A DNA stretch of 64,000 nt, taken from NCBI GenBank assembly GCA_016841445.1, contig JAENZD010000002.1, forward strand, positions 124,001-188,000, in the 5' to 3' direction. Below are positions 44,052-54,228 of the stretch, piece by piece (the first letter of the stretch is position 1; each line of letters starts with the position of its first letter). The translations under genes were made by a program, and so were the position numbers. Under the pieces are notes generated by a model. That model saw only the letters and a list, made by a program, of their open reading frames with translations. It searched no databases and was not told where the DNA came from. Origin of the DNA: Anaerolineaceae bacterium. GTDB taxonomy: Bacteria > Chloroflexota > Anaerolineae > Anaerolineales > Anaerolineaceae.

Positions 44052-44666
44052 ATGGAAGTTCATTGGTTATATCCGAGCTTGGTTTTTATTGCAATGGCTT
44101 CTTGCGGTGTTTTTCATTCCTGGTTGGCGGCATTATCAACAAAAGAGATGGTCAGGAAAATTTTTGGAAAAAGGATTGACCAATATTACAGGTTGATTTT
44201 TATTGGCATAGCTATCGTAAGCCTTCTGCCTATCTTGGCGATGGTGGTTTTTCTGACTTCTAATGTTTTGTGGGTCATTCCAGCTCCATGGCGATACCTG
44301 ACAATGCCTCTCCAGCTTTTGGCTGGTTTTGGTATTTTTGTCACTGTTATACAGACAGATACAATGGCTTTTTTGGGAATTAAGCAGTTAATCAAACCGG
44401 ACCAAGACCATGAGAACGAGCTGGTGATTAAAGGTTTTTATAAGTTCACTCGCCATCCGATGTATTTGTTCAGTATTATCTTGCTTTGGTTAATCCCCTG
44501 GATGACTGATTTGATCCTGGCGTGGGTGATAGCCAGCACCTTATATTTTATGATCGGTTCAATCCCTGAAGAGCATAAGTTGATGGTCAAATTTGGCGAT
44601 GAATACCGGTCATACCGCGAAGAAGTCCCCTGGCTGATCCCCGGAATTAAGATCCGAAAAAAATAA
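44052..44666 (+). CDS. Isoprenylcysteine methyltransferase/NnrU-like membrane protein
   Basis: About 204 residues from ATG 44052 (GAGGAA upstream; ATG 44037 is part of that site). Five to six membrane helices. The C-terminal motif ELVIKGFYKFTRHPMYLFSIILLW and IPEEHKLMVKFGDEYRSYREEVPWLIP match the ICMT/PEMT-like SAM-binding region (RHPxY, EE). It probably methylates a lipid or prenylated substrate; NnrU-like proteins are alternatives. Confidence 0.75.
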   Translation: MEVHWLYPSLVFIAMASCGVFHSWLAALSTKEMVRKIFGKRIDQYYRLIFIGIAIVSLLPILAMVVFLTSNVLWVIPAPWRYLTMPLQLLAGFGIFVTVIQTDTMAFLGIKQLIKPDQDHENELVIKGFYKFTRHPMYLFSIILLWLIPWMTDLILAWVIASTLYFMIGSIPEEHKLMVKFGDEYRSYREEVPWLIPGIKIRKK

Positions 44667-44675
44667 AGATGGGTT

Positions 44676-45758
44676 TTATGTTTTCGGCCTGAGGTCGAAA
44701 GGCACACCGACCTTCTCTCCAGCAGATTTGAGGGCATCAACAGCTTCTTTCAGCAGGGGAATGCCCGTTCTTAATGATTTTTCAGCCATTTCAAATTCCT
44801 TCTCCCCGTGGATGAATATCCGGTTCTGACCGGGAAGTTTGGGCGATTTTTTCAATGCCTGTATATAATCATCCATATCGGCTTTGAACATATCCACCGG
44901 CCTGAAATTCTCAATTTTTATGGCTGCAAAGAAATGCCCTACGTCAGAATTTCGGTTTTTTGTAGGCCGGCCAACATTCTGGCTAAAGGCAGCACCTGCC
45001 AACACCCCGGAGAGCAAATCAACCAGCAGAGATAATCCATAACCTTTATATCCCCGCAGTTCAGCAGGTCCGCCTAAAGGCAGGAGCGCACCGCCATCGA
45101 TGACCTCGCCGGGGTCGTTGGTGAGCGCACCGTTTTTATTGATCCCCCATCCCTTGGGAATTGCAAACTTTGCCTTTTCATGGATCTGGATTTTGCCAAA
45201 TGGGACGATACTCGTGGCCATATCCAGCACATATGGTTTTTCTTTTCCAGCAGGCACTGTCACAGCGATTGGATTGGTACCGATCACGGGTCTGAAACCA
45301 TAGGTTGGCGCGACAAGGGCTTGGGAGTTGGTCAGGCTGATGCCGATCATATCTTCAGGAAGCGCCATCATGGCATAATAGCCAGCAATCCCAAAGTGGT
45401 TGCTGTTCCGAACAGTTGTTATGGCAAGTCCTGCTTCCTCCGCTTTTTTAATGCACTGGGACATTGCCCGGTAAGCCACAACCTGTCCCAGTCCGTTCCC
45501 GCCATCGAGTGCAAGGGTTGCCGGGTTTTCATTGATGGTCTTGATTGGCGAAGAAGGATCAATTTGACCTTTAAGCAGGCGTTCCCCATAGTAGCTGTGC
45601 AGTCTGATCACGCCATGGGTATTGATCCCGCGAAGATCGGCAGAAACGAGAACGTCTGCAGCAATCCGGGCATCAATTTCAGGTACATTTAACGCTTCGA
45701 AGAATTTGATGACGTAATTTTTTAACGCATCATGATCAAAATTGACCGTATTTAACAT
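44676..45758 (-). CDS. Ldh-family (malate/L-sulfolactate/ureidoglycolate) dehydrogenase
   Basis: 360 residues of the type-2 malate/lactate dehydrogenase family, which lacks a Rossmann GxGxxG. Landmarks: DLRGINTHGVIRL (catalytic His), GNGLGQVVAYRAM, ITTVRNSNHFGIAGYYAMMA, GTNPIAVTVPAGKEKPYVLDMATS, LRGYKGYGLSLLVDLLSGVLAGA. These NAD(P)H enzymes interconvert 2-hydroxy and 2-oxo acids; the substrate is not assigned. Divergent from GDPD with 143 bases between. Confidence 0.9.
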   Translation of the reverse strand: MLNTVNFDHDALKNYVIKFFEALNVPEIDARIAADVLVSADLRGINTHGVIRLHSYYGERLLKGQIDPSSPIKTINENPATLALDGGNGLGQVVAYRAMSQCIKKAEEAGLAITTVRNSNHFGIAGYYAMMALPEDMIGISLTNSQALVAPTYGFRPVIGTNPIAVTVPAGKEKPYVLDMATSIVPFGKIQIHEKAKFAIPKGWGINKNGALTNDPGEVIDGGALLPLGGPAELRGYKGYGLSLLVDLLSGVLAGAAFSQNVGRPTKNRNSDVGHFFAAIKIENFRPVDMFKADMDDYIQALKKSPKLPGQNRIFIHGEKEFEMAEKSLRTGIPLLKEAVDALKSAGEKVGVPFDLRPKT

Positions 45759-45901
45759 ACATTCTCCTCGTGAACTTTTTATTAACCCCTATGATTATAG
45801 TCTATCAGAAGAGGCTTTTTGGAAATCGATCAATGACTGGAGAAGGATGCCATGAAGGATTGGACGTGCTATAATAACGCCATACAAGGAGAAGAACGCG
45901 T

Positions 45902-46606
45902 ATGACGCCGAAAATATACGCACATCGCGGTGCCAGTGGAAACACACCGGAAAATACCATTGCAGCATTCCAGCTTGCATTGGAACAAGGTGCAGATGGT
46001 ATTGAATTGGATGTGACCCTCTCAAAGGATGGTGAGGTTGTTGTGATCCACGATGATACCGTGGATCGTACGACCACAGGAAAAGGATCTGTCAGGGATT
46101 TAACCCTTGCAGAGCTGAAATCCTTTGATGCCGGTCAGGGAGAACATATCCCGACACTGGAAGAAGTTCTTGAGGGGTTAGGTGGAAAGTTATTGATCAA
46201 CATTGAATTAAAGAGTATCATGAATATCTTCAATCCACTTCCGATTAAAACGGCTCAGCTGGTTAATGCCTATGGATTGATTGACTCTGTTCTGATTTCT
46301 TCTTTTAATCCCCTTAACTTGATCCGATTTCATCGCCATTGCCCTGCGGCGAAGATTGCTCTCTTGACCCTTCCAAAAATGGCTAAAAATTTTATTTGGC
46401 GGGTCTTCTCTTATGATGCACTGCATCCTTTCCACACTGACGTTGATCAGCCCCTTGTTGAGCGCATCCACAAAGGCCATAAAGAGATCAATGTTTGGAC
46501 TGCCGATGATCCTGAAGAAATCAACCGGTTAGCTGCCATTCATGTTGACGGTATCATCACGAATTATCCGCTGCGCACTCGGAAGATCCTGGAGTCAGGC
46601 TTGTGA
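45902..46606 (+). CDS. Glycerophosphodiester phosphodiesterase
   Basis: 234 residues. GDPD catalytic signatures: AHRGASGNTPENTIAAF (HR and E), GIELDVTLSKDGEVVVIHDDTVDRTTTG (E, D, H), INIELK and VWTADDPEEINRL...GIITNYP. It splits glycerophosphodiesters to glycerol-3-phosphate and an alcohol; no signal peptide. TATAAT at 45870-45875 and AAGGAG precede ATG 45902. The stop overlaps the start of the GH3-like gene by 4 bases. Confidence 0.93.
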   Translation: MTPKIYAHRGASGNTPENTIAAFQLALEQGADGIELDVTLSKDGEVVVIHDDTVDRTTTGKGSVRDLTLAELKSFDAGQGEHIPTLEEVLEGLGGKLLINIELKSIMNIFNPLPIKTAQLVNAYGLIDSVLISSFNPLNLIRFHRHCPAAKIALLTLPKMAKNFIWRVFSYDALHPFHTDVDQPLVERIHKGHKEINVWTADDPEEINRLAAIHVDGIITNYPLRTRKILESGL

Positions 46607-49410
46607 GCAAGATTCACGCGTTATGGCGTATCCCTCTGATCCTTATATTGGTACTGGCAGGTTTGGGGTCATTTCCCAACCAGGTTGCTGCAGTTGATCC
46701 TGCCGCAGTCTTGTTACAGACCCTCTCAGCTGAGGAAAAAGTGGGGCAGCTGTTCCTGGTGACGTTTGATGGAACAGATGTGGACGAAGAATCGGAAATA
46801 TATGATTTAATTGCCAATCACCACATTGGTGGGGTTGTATTGCTTGCTGAAAATAATAATTTCACCTCCCAGGACACGGTCAGCCAAGCCCAGGCGATGA
46901 TTCGTTCCCTTCAAGAGATCGAGTGGGAAACTTCGACGGAAGAATTAACAAATCGGGCTTCGGACTCATTTGTTCCATTGTTTGTTGGGGTGAAGCAAAT
47001 TGGAAATGGATATCCATCGGACCAGATCTTATCCGGTTTGACACCGCTACCTTCGCAGATGGCGATTGGTGCAACCTGGGATTTGGGGTTAGCAAGCCAG
47101 GTTGGGCAAGTGCTTGGCAGAGAATTAAGTTCGCTCGGGGTCAATCTTTTGCTAGGGCCGAACCTGGATGTCCTTGAAACTGAAAATAGCGAAGCTGCTG
47201 CATCTTTGGGAGTTAATACTTACGGTGGCGACCCGTTTTGGGTCGGTGAAATGGGGAAATCCTTTATCTCCGGTTTGCATACCGGCAGTGATGATCGGGT
47301 TTTGGTGGTTGCTCAAAATTTCCCGGGTACAGGAAATTCTGATCGCTCACCAGAATCTGAGGTGGCCACTGTTAGAAAATCTTTGGAACAACTCAAACAA
47401 ATTGAATTAGCGCCTTACTTTGCAGTAACTGATTTAAATGTTGATGATCCAGCCAGGGTTGATGCCGTGATGGTCTCTCACATTCGATACCAGGGTTTCC
47501 AGGGAAATATTCGCGCGACAACGAGGCCGATCAGTTTTGACTCTACCGCTTTCCAACAGCTTATGGCGCTTTCCCAGTTTGATACCTGGCGGCAGAACGG
47601 CGGGTTGGTCATCAGTGACAATCTTGGGAGTGGTTCAGTAAGGCGATTCTTTGATCCAAACGAGCAAAATTTCGATGCGCTGCAGGTAGCCCGAAGTGCT
47701 TTCTTAGCAGGCAATGATATTTTATATTTAGATGATTTTATTGCATCAGGTGATCCAGATGCTTATTCGACACTGATTGACACCCTGGATTTCTTTGTGC
47801 AGAAATACCGTGAAGACTCTGCCTTTGCCCAAAGGGTTGATACTTCTGTTTTGCGCATTTTGTCAGCCAAGTTGAATATCTATGGTGAGTTCTCTCCGGA
47901 TGTCGTCTACCCATCCACAGATGACCTGACCCAATTAGGCCAATCTGAAAATATCACCTTTAGTGTTGCCCAAAATTCCGTGACCTTGATCAACCCGAAT
48001 GCACTTGAATTGGATACGATCCTTCCTTCAGCGCCATCTCGATATGAGGATATTGTTATTTTCACGGATATCAGACGGGTGAGGCAGTGTGATACCTGTC
48101 CACTTACAACAGAGGTCAACACAACCGGCCTTGCGAATGCATTGATCCGGATCTATGGACCACAAGCAAGCAATCAACTGATTCAAGAGAGTATCACATC
48201 GTATAGTTTTTTTCAACTTTCAGATCTGCTGGATAATGTTGATGACGATACTACGAATACCCTTGCAGAGAACTTACAGGCTGCGGACTGGGTCATATTC
48301 AACACGCTCGACATAGATCCTGATTATCCGGAATCTGATGCACTTCAAATGGTTTTGGAAGATCGGGTTGATCTGGTTTCCGGGAAGAATGTGATTGTGT
48401 TTGCGATGGGTTCACCAACCTATCTGGATGCCACGAATATATCGAAGGTGACAGCTTATTATGGACTGTACAGCAAAACATCAGCTTTCCTGGATGTTGC
48501 CGCTCGAGTTCTAATGAAGGAAATTGATCCGCCCGGCGCGCTACCCGTTTCTTTAAATGCAATTGGTTATGATTTGATTTCTATAACTGCCCCCAATCCT
48601 TCCCAGGTGATTGGGTTGGACCTGGTCCTTCCCGAAGCAACACAGGAGGAAGAACAGGAAGAAACACAGTTTGTAACAGGGACCCCCGAACCCATCATGA
48701 TGCCCAGCTATAATATCGGCGATACGCTGACTGTCAGGACGACCCAAATCCTGGATCACAATAACAATATCGTCCCGGATGGAACTATCGTGCGCTTCAA
48801 TTTTAGAATTTCTGGTGATCCCGGGATTACCCAGCAATTTGAAACAACCACATCTGGTGGCATTGCTTATTTTAATTATCGTATTGAGGCGGCTGGGGGG
48901 TTAGAAATCACTGCAACCAGTGAACCAGCGATGCAATCTGAGACATTACAGATTAATATCTCACCGGGGGGATTGACGTCTGTGATCCAGATTTCCCCAA
49001 CCCCGCTTGCTACCGAGATGCCAACCATAACCCCAACACTGGAACCAACAACTGAACCTACCCCGACCAGTACGCCTGAACCGGTAACGAAGAGCTATCC
49101 ATCCGTCGGAGATTGGGCGTTGGGTGTGATTATATTGATCGCGGGGGGTGGAGCAACTTTCTTAATTGGTTATCTCTGGTGGGGATCCACACGATGGGGC
49201 TTGCGCTCTTCCATGTGCGCTTTAATAGGTGGTCTTCTTTTCTATACCTATCTCAATCTTGGCGTTGACAGCGCAAAAGAATGGATGGCGGCGTCGGGGA
49301 GTGTATTTGTGGTGGAAATGATCGTCGTTGGATTATTGATTGGTTGGATTGCTGCATTGGTTTGGTGGATGCGAACAGATGGTCGTTATCCATCACGAAA
49401 ACGAAAATAG
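46603..49410 (+). CDS. GH3-like membrane-anchored protein with degenerate active-site motif
   Basis: 935 residues, GTG start coupled to GDPD (overlap GTGA). Order: signal peptide; GH3 N-terminal barrel (SAEEKVGQLFLVTFDG, HHIGGVVLLAENNN, GLVISDNLGSG with the nucleophile Asp at about 330); second domain; Ig-like invasin-type domain (about 700-790, YNIGDTLTVRTTQILDHNNNIVPDG); Thr/Pro linker; three membrane helices; basic tail. The NagZ motif KHFPGHGD is replaced by QNFPGTGNS, so the usual His general base is missing. It may be a weak hydrolase or a binding protein. It is anchored by its C-terminus with the catalytic part outside. Confidence 0.8.
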   Translation: MSKIHALWRIPLILILVLAGLGSFPNQVAAVDPAAVLLQTLSAEEKVGQLFLVTFDGTDVDEESEIYDLIANHHIGGVVLLAENNNFTSQDTVSQAQAMIRSLQEIEWETSTEELTNRASDSFVPLFVGVKQIGNGYPSDQILSGLTPLPSQMAIGATWDLGLASQVGQVLGRELSSLGVNLLLGPNLDVLETENSEAAASLGVNTYGGDPFWVGEMGKSFISGLHTGSDDRVLVVAQNFPGTGNSDRSPESEVATVRKSLEQLKQIELAPYFAVTDLNVDDPARVDAVMVSHIRYQGFQGNIRATTRPISFDSTAFQQLMALSQFDTWRQNGGLVISDNLGSGSVRRFFDPNEQNFDALQVARSAFLAGNDILYLDDFIASGDPDAYSTLIDTLDFFVQKYREDSAFAQRVDTSVLRILSAKLNIYGEFSPDVVYPSTDDLTQLGQSENITFSVAQNSVTLINPNALELDTILPSAPSRYEDIVIFTDIRRVRQCDTCPLTTEVNTTGLANALIRIYGPQASNQLIQESITSYSFFQLSDLLDNVDDDTTNTLAENLQAADWVIFNTLDIDPDYPESDALQMVLEDRVDLVSGKNVIVFAMGSPTYLDATNISKVTAYYGLYSKTSAFLDVAARVLMKEIDPPGALPVSLNAIGYDLISITAPNPSQVIGLDLVLPEATQEEEQEETQFVTGTPEPIMMPSYNIGDTLTVRTTQILDHNNNIVPDGTIVRFNFRISGDPGITQQFETTTSGGIAYFNYRIEAAGGLEITATSEPAMQSETLQINISPGGLTSVIQISPTPLATEMPTITPTLEPTTEPTPTSTPEPVTKSYPSVGDWALGVIILIAGGGATFLIGYLWWGSTRWGLRSSMCALIGGLLFYTYLNLGVDSAKEWMAASGSVFVVEMIVVGLLIGWIAALVWWMRTDGRYPSRKRK

Positions 49411-49465
49411 ATTAGCTTCAATTGATCGAGTTGGGGGAATGATGGCGCAATTAAGAAAAGCAGGG

Positions 49466-50452
49466 TTAAAAATTTCTCAATAAGGTCAGTAAAAAACTGG
49501 CAACAAGCAATGAGCTGGCGAGGAATATCAGGATCCTCTCAGGCTTGCGCACGGCGACGGGTTTTACGTGCGTCCCATTATAGGGCCTCGTGATTGGGGC
49601 ATCTTCAACAAACAAAGCCTTAACAAATGCATCGATATCCCTGGGCCGATCTTCAGGGTGTAGTTGAAGTGCCCAATGGATGGCGCGTTCTGTTCGATAA
49701 CTGACATTTGGGTTGATGCTCCGTACCTTGGGCAGACTGCCGGGACTGAGAAAACGGTCACGGACATTAACGGGAGGCTCATTGGTAAGGAGGTGGTAAA
49801 GAGTCCCGCCGAAAGCATAGATATCACTTCGAGAGTCGGTATGCCCCGAATCACCGCCATATTGTTCCAGCGGCGTATACAGGGCTGTTCCCTGTCCTTG
49901 AAGGATGGTGATTGTGACTTCGCCTGGTGCCAGCATCTTGACCAATCCAAAATCTACCAGTTTGACCAGTCCGTTTGGGGTGAGTTTAAGGTTGCTAGGT
50001 TTAATGTCCCGGTGCAGGATTGGGGTTTCCTGGGTGTGGAGATATTTCAATGCTCCTGCAAGCTGGTTTGCCCAATCTAAAACGTCTTCTTCGGGGAGGA
50101 AGGTGTCATTTTGTTTTGCTTCCAGCATCAGCTGGCGCAGGTCTTTACCGGGGACATAATCCATGACAAGGTAATCCCGGTCTTCAATTGAAAAGAAATC
50201 TGAAACTTTTGGCAAATTGGGATGGTCCAAACGTCCTAAAACAGTTGCTTCGCGTTCAAACTGCGCTCGTGCTTCATTGAGCATGTCCTCTGGCATGGCG
50301 CGATCATACTCCACCTCTTTTACTGCACAAAGGCGGCCTTCCAGACGCAGGTCGTCAGCCAGGTATATACACCCCATTCCCCCCTGGCCTAAAATCTTCT
50401 TGACCTGGTACCGGTCATGTAGAACCTTACCAGTCTGGATTGGGACTGGCAT
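49466..50452 (-). CDS. Hanks-type Ser/Thr protein kinase, C-terminal membrane anchor
   Basis: About 328 residues from ATG 50452 (GAGG upstream; a TTG at 50467 is in frame). Kinase motifs: LGQGGMGCIYLADD (Gly loop), LCAVKEVE (Lys), LHRDIKPSNLKL, LVDFGLVKM, ALYTPLEQYGG (the P+1 region, APE-equivalent PLEQ), SDIYAFGGTL. A C-terminal membrane helix (ERILIFLASSLLVASFLLTLL) anchors it with almost no extracellular sensor. Targets unknown. It diverges from priA. Confidence 0.92.
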   Translation of the reverse strand: MPVPIQTGKVLHDRYQVKKILGQGGMGCIYLADDLRLEGRLCAVKEVEYDRAMPEDMLNEARAQFEREATVLGRLDHPNLPKVSDFFSIEDRDYLVMDYVPGKDLRQLMLEAKQNDTFLPEEDVLDWANQLAGALKYLHTQETPILHRDIKPSNLKLTPNGLVKLVDFGLVKMLAPGEVTITILQGQGTALYTPLEQYGGDSGHTDSRSDIYAFGGTLYHLLTNEPPVNVRDRFLSPGSLPKVRSINPNVSYRTERAIHWALQLHPEDRPRDIDAFVKALFVEDAPITRPYNGTHVKPVAVRKPERILIFLASSLLVASFLLTLLRNF

Positions 50453-50722
50453 CGTATCAAACCTCAATAAACGCTTTCCGGTCCATCAAAGATGGATACC
50501 TTTCGTGGATTTTTTCGGCGGTCTCAATTTTTTCGGCGTGTGACCGTTTTCAACCCGAAAGTTGAAGATGTTTTCGCCCTCATTTTACCAGAGAAGAGAG
50601 GTTTTTGTTATGGGGAACCAGCTGGTTAATATCCCGACGAAAGCAGACTTATTAATTGACTCGGAGAGGGAATGTCATCAATAGGGTCACATTCAAATCC
50701 GCGATCAAGGTAAAATCATCCT

Positions 50723-53239
50723 ATGCTCACTTATGTGGAAGTTGCAATCAACCTCACACAGATATCCGGCTGTTTTCATTATCATCTGCCCCCGGAATTG
50801 GATGAATTGGTCGCACCTGGATCGTTGGTGATCGTTCCGTTTGGAAGCCAACGGGTTCAGGGTGTTGTATTAAGGTTTGTTGAGACGCCTGAAGTCACGG
50901 AAACAAAACCTGTTGAAGAACTGGTTGATGATAAACCCGTTCTGACACCAATACAAATTGAAATGGCACGTTGGATGGCTGAAGAAACGCTATCTCCGTT
51001 AGGGGCATGTATTAATTTGATGCTGCCGGTGGGGATAAGTCGCCAAACAGACACTTTAAACAGACTTAACCCGGATCATGAGGAAGACGAAGAAGACCTC
51101 TCACCATTAGAAAAACGAATCGTCAGTCTCTTGAAAAATAAAGGAGAGATGCGGGGAAGGCAGCTCGATCATGCCCTTCGTCATGTGGAATGGCGCGGCA
51201 CATTGCGTAAACTGGTACGAAAAAATATTGTTTTTTCAAGGGCATTTCTGCCGCCATCACGCGTGAGCATCAAGACCACACGGAAAGTGGCATTGGCTGT
51301 ATCACCTGAGGTTATCGAAGGATTAGAGGAGCCGCTCAGCCGGCTCCAACATGTCCACGATCGACGGTTAGCTGTACTGAAGTTTTTAGCGCTTGAAGAC
51401 AGTTTAATGGAGCCCAATTGGATCTACGCCGAGACAGGTGGAAACAAGGGAGACCTGGATGCTCTTGAAAAAGCGGGGCTGATCAATTATCGGGAAGTGC
51501 AGACCTGGCGGGATCCGTTGGAGGATTTCAATTTCATTCCATCCCTTCCACCCCAGCTGACCGGAGACCAGGAAAAAGCGTGGGGAATCATCAAGAAAGG
51601 TTTGGATGATGTTAAATCCGGGCAGCCTGTAAAACCATATCTCTTACATGGGGTGACAGGTTCCGGCAAAACGGAAATCTATCTGCGGGCAGTGAAAGAA
51701 ACACTCGCTGCAGGGAAACGTGCCCTTGTCCTTGTACCTGAAATCTCGTTGACACCCCAGACCATCAAGCGTTTTCTGGGGCGTTTCCCCGGGCAGGTTG
51801 GCGTGGTTCATTCTCAGCTTTCAGTCGGTGAAAGATACGATACCTGGCGACGGATTCGGAATGGCGACCTGACGGTAGTTGTTGGTCCGCGCAGTGCGCT
51901 GTTTATGCCTATTGATGACCTTGGCTTAATCGTGATGGATGAATGTCACCATGAATCATACGATCAGCAGGAGAGTCAGCCCAACTACCAGGGTGCAGCA
52001 GCAGCTGTTGCTTGTGCTCGGCTGGCTGGTGCTGTTATCATCCTAGGTTCTGCTACGCCGCGTATCACTCAGTATTACCTGGCAGACAGGGGAAATTGGA
52101 CGATGATCTCTTTGCCCAAACGGATCCTGGCGCACCGGGATGTGATTGCACACCATGTCAAAAAGCTGGGTCTTAATATCTCGCTCCCTGTGGGTGAGGG
52201 TGAAACAGCAGATCTCGGTTTACCTGAAGTTTCAGTTGTGGATATGCGCCAGGAACTGCATCAGGGGAATCGCAGCATCTTTAGCCGCGAGCTTCAATAT
52301 TCGATTGAACATGTCCTGGAAACCCACCAGCAAGCAATCTTATTCCTTAACCGGCGCGGGTCAGCGACATATGTTTTTTGTCGTGATTGTGGTTATGTGC
52401 TTGAATGCCCGCGCTGCGATAAACCGCTGACTTTTCATCGATCGAAGGGTGCTCTCATTTGCCATACCTGCGGCTACCAACGGAAGGTTCCTCAGGTCTG
52501 TCCGGAATGCGGTGGTTCGCAAATTAGACAGTTAGGGACCGGTACAGAAAAAGTTCAGCAATTAGTCGAGGAGCGTTTCCCGGGGGTTCGAACCCTGCGT
52601 TGGGATTCTGAAACCACCCGCAATAAGAATGCACACGAACAGATCCTTTCAATGTTTACCAATCAAGCAGCTGATATACTGATCGGTACACAAATGTTGG
52701 CGAAGGGGCTGGACCTTCCCCTGGTTACCCTGGTTGGCGTGATCCTGGCTGAAGTGGGTCTGACCCTCCCGGATTACCGGGCTGCGGAAAGAACGTTCCA
52801 ACTGCTCACACAGGTTGCCGGTCGGGCTGGTCGAAGCCCTTTAGGTGGCAAGGTGGTTTTCCAGACTTACGATCCGGAGAATTATGCCATTCAAAATGCA
52901 GCCAGGCATGATTATCAGGGATTTTATCACCAGGAGTTAACCAATCGTAAGTTGTTAGGCAATCCACCCTTCATGCGGTTAGTTCGTCTCGAATACCGTC
53001 ATTATGATGCCCGTAAGGCAGAAGAAGCATCTCAGGCTATGGCTGAACAGCTCCGAATGTGGATTTCCCAAACACAGCCTCGGATTGAGATGATCGGGCC
53101 GGCACCATGCTTCTTTTCAAAAGTCTCAGGAAAATACCGCTGGCATATCATATTACGCGGGGCTGATCCCCGGGCAATCCTTAGAGATCGAAATTTCAAT
53201 GATTGGAATGTTGAAGTCGACCCATCCAGTCTGCTTTGA
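50723..53239 (+). CDS. priA: Primosomal replication-restart helicase PriA
   Basis: 838 residues. N-terminal DNA-binding domain (YVEVAINLTQISGCFHYHLPPELDELVAPGSLVIVPFGSQRVQGVV), helicase core with Walker A HGVTGSGKTEIYLRAV and box II VMDECHHES, where DEEH is usual in this family. Zinc domain: CRDCGYVLECPRCDKPLTFH...CHTCGYQRKVPQVCPECGG, eight cysteines. Motif V/VI regions ILIGTQMLAKGLDLPLVTLVGV and QLLTQVAGRAGR. It reloads the replicative helicase at stalled forks. Confidence 0.96.
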   Translation: MLTYVEVAINLTQISGCFHYHLPPELDELVAPGSLVIVPFGSQRVQGVVLRFVETPEVTETKPVEELVDDKPVLTPIQIEMARWMAEETLSPLGACINLMLPVGISRQTDTLNRLNPDHEEDEEDLSPLEKRIVSLLKNKGEMRGRQLDHALRHVEWRGTLRKLVRKNIVFSRAFLPPSRVSIKTTRKVALAVSPEVIEGLEEPLSRLQHVHDRRLAVLKFLALEDSLMEPNWIYAETGGNKGDLDALEKAGLINYREVQTWRDPLEDFNFIPSLPPQLTGDQEKAWGIIKKGLDDVKSGQPVKPYLLHGVTGSGKTEIYLRAVKETLAAGKRALVLVPEISLTPQTIKRFLGRFPGQVGVVHSQLSVGERYDTWRRIRNGDLTVVVGPRSALFMPIDDLGLIVMDECHHESYDQQESQPNYQGAAAAVACARLAGAVIILGSATPRITQYYLADRGNWTMISLPKRILAHRDVIAHHVKKLGLNISLPVGEGETADLGLPEVSVVDMRQELHQGNRSIFSRELQYSIEHVLETHQQAILFLNRRGSATYVFCRDCGYVLECPRCDKPLTFHRSKGALICHTCGYQRKVPQVCPECGGSQIRQLGTGTEKVQQLVEERFPGVRTLRWDSETTRNKNAHEQILSMFTNQAADILIGTQMLAKGLDLPLVTLVGVILAEVGLTLPDYRAAERTFQLLTQVAGRAGRSPLGGKVVFQTYDPENYAIQNAARHDYQGFYHQELTNRKLLGNPPFMRLVRLEYRHYDARKAEEASQAMAEQLRMWISQTQPRIEMIGPAPCFFSKVSGKYRWHIILRGADPRAILRDRNFNDWNVEVDPSSLL

Positions 53240-53327
53240 CGCTTTTTGTTAATGAAAAAACTGGCAACATTGATTTACACCTCAAGTTATAATTATAAAT
53301 AGTAACTTAACCTAAAGGAATAATCTT

Positions 53328-54227
53328 GTGTCTCGATTAAAAAGAGCGATTCGATTCATTCATGCAAGCTATCTATTGGTCAAGGATGATCCGCTATTTC
53401 TTAAGGTCATGGTCCGTTTTGGATTGGGTGGGCTGATCTTGCTGTTTGTGTGGTTTATTCCCTTAGCGGTTGTCATCGGTTTGATCGGTCTGACCTCAGT
53501 TGGGTTGATCCTGATAGGGCTGATCATGCTGCTTGCCCTTTTCAGTTTGATCATTTGGGGGAGGATTACGATGATCCAAGTGATACCCATTTTTGATGGA
53601 ACGATTAACTCTGATGATGACGCAGTTCAGGAACCACCACAGCAGTTGTCCTTGACTGCGCCCCAAATAAGGGATGCTGCCTTATTTGCATTTTCCTTGC
53701 CGGGACTGAATTTTGGAAATATCGTAAAGGAAATATTTGCTTCTCCAAAACAGGAAGAGGATCAATGGATGGGTGCAGCATATTTAATTTGGCCGCTGAT
53801 GGCGATTGAATCACTGTCTCTTGATCAGGCTGTTAGCAAGCTGCAACAAATCAAACGAGAGAATTTAATCAGATTTCAGCCCGGTTTGATCCCTGTTAAA
53901 AAGTTGACAGGCATTCTTCAATGGATATTGATCTTACTGGGTGTGTGGATTGGTTTTGTGGTTGGGATGAATACAGCTGATCCGTTAACCACCACCGGGA
54001 TTGTTCCATTTCTGGGAGCATTGATTGGCCTGCTGCTGGGTGGTGTTTTTGCTATTATGGGTGTGCATCTTAACACATTCTCACAAGCTTGCTATTATAC
54101 AGCCATTTATCGCTGGGTCAAAAATGTAGAAACAGCTGTGTTAACCGGATTACCCGAAAATTCTGCGCCGCCGCTGATATTAGGACAGGTCCTTGGGAGG
54201 ATCTCTAAAAGTAAAAAGGAACGATAA
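53328..54227 (+). CDS. Integral membrane protein of unknown function (GTG start)
   Basis: 299 residues. GTG 53328 is preceded by AAAGGA. Two hydrophobic hairpins: residues about 29-85 (three segments, LGGLILLFVWFIPLAVVIGLIGLTSVGLILIGLIMLLALFSLIIWG) and about 195-250. A cytosolic loop between them is acidic, then Gln-rich. No family assigned. It is followed 1 base later by the PRTase start (stop 54227, ATG 54229), so the two are co-translated. Confidence 0.6.
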   Translation: MSRLKRAIRFIHASYLLVKDDPLFLKVMVRFGLGGLILLFVWFIPLAVVIGLIGLTSVGLILIGLIMLLALFSLIIWGRITMIQVIPIFDGTINSDDDAVQEPPQQLSLTAPQIRDAALFAFSLPGLNFGNIVKEIFASPKQEEDQWMGAAYLIWPLMAIESLSLDQAVSKLQQIKRENLIRFQPGLIPVKKLTGILQWILILLGVWIGFVVGMNTADPLTTTGIVPFLGALIGLLLGGVFAIMGVHLNTFSQACYYTAIYRWVKNVETAVLTGLPENSAPPLILGQVLGRISKSKKER

Positions 54228-54228
54228 A

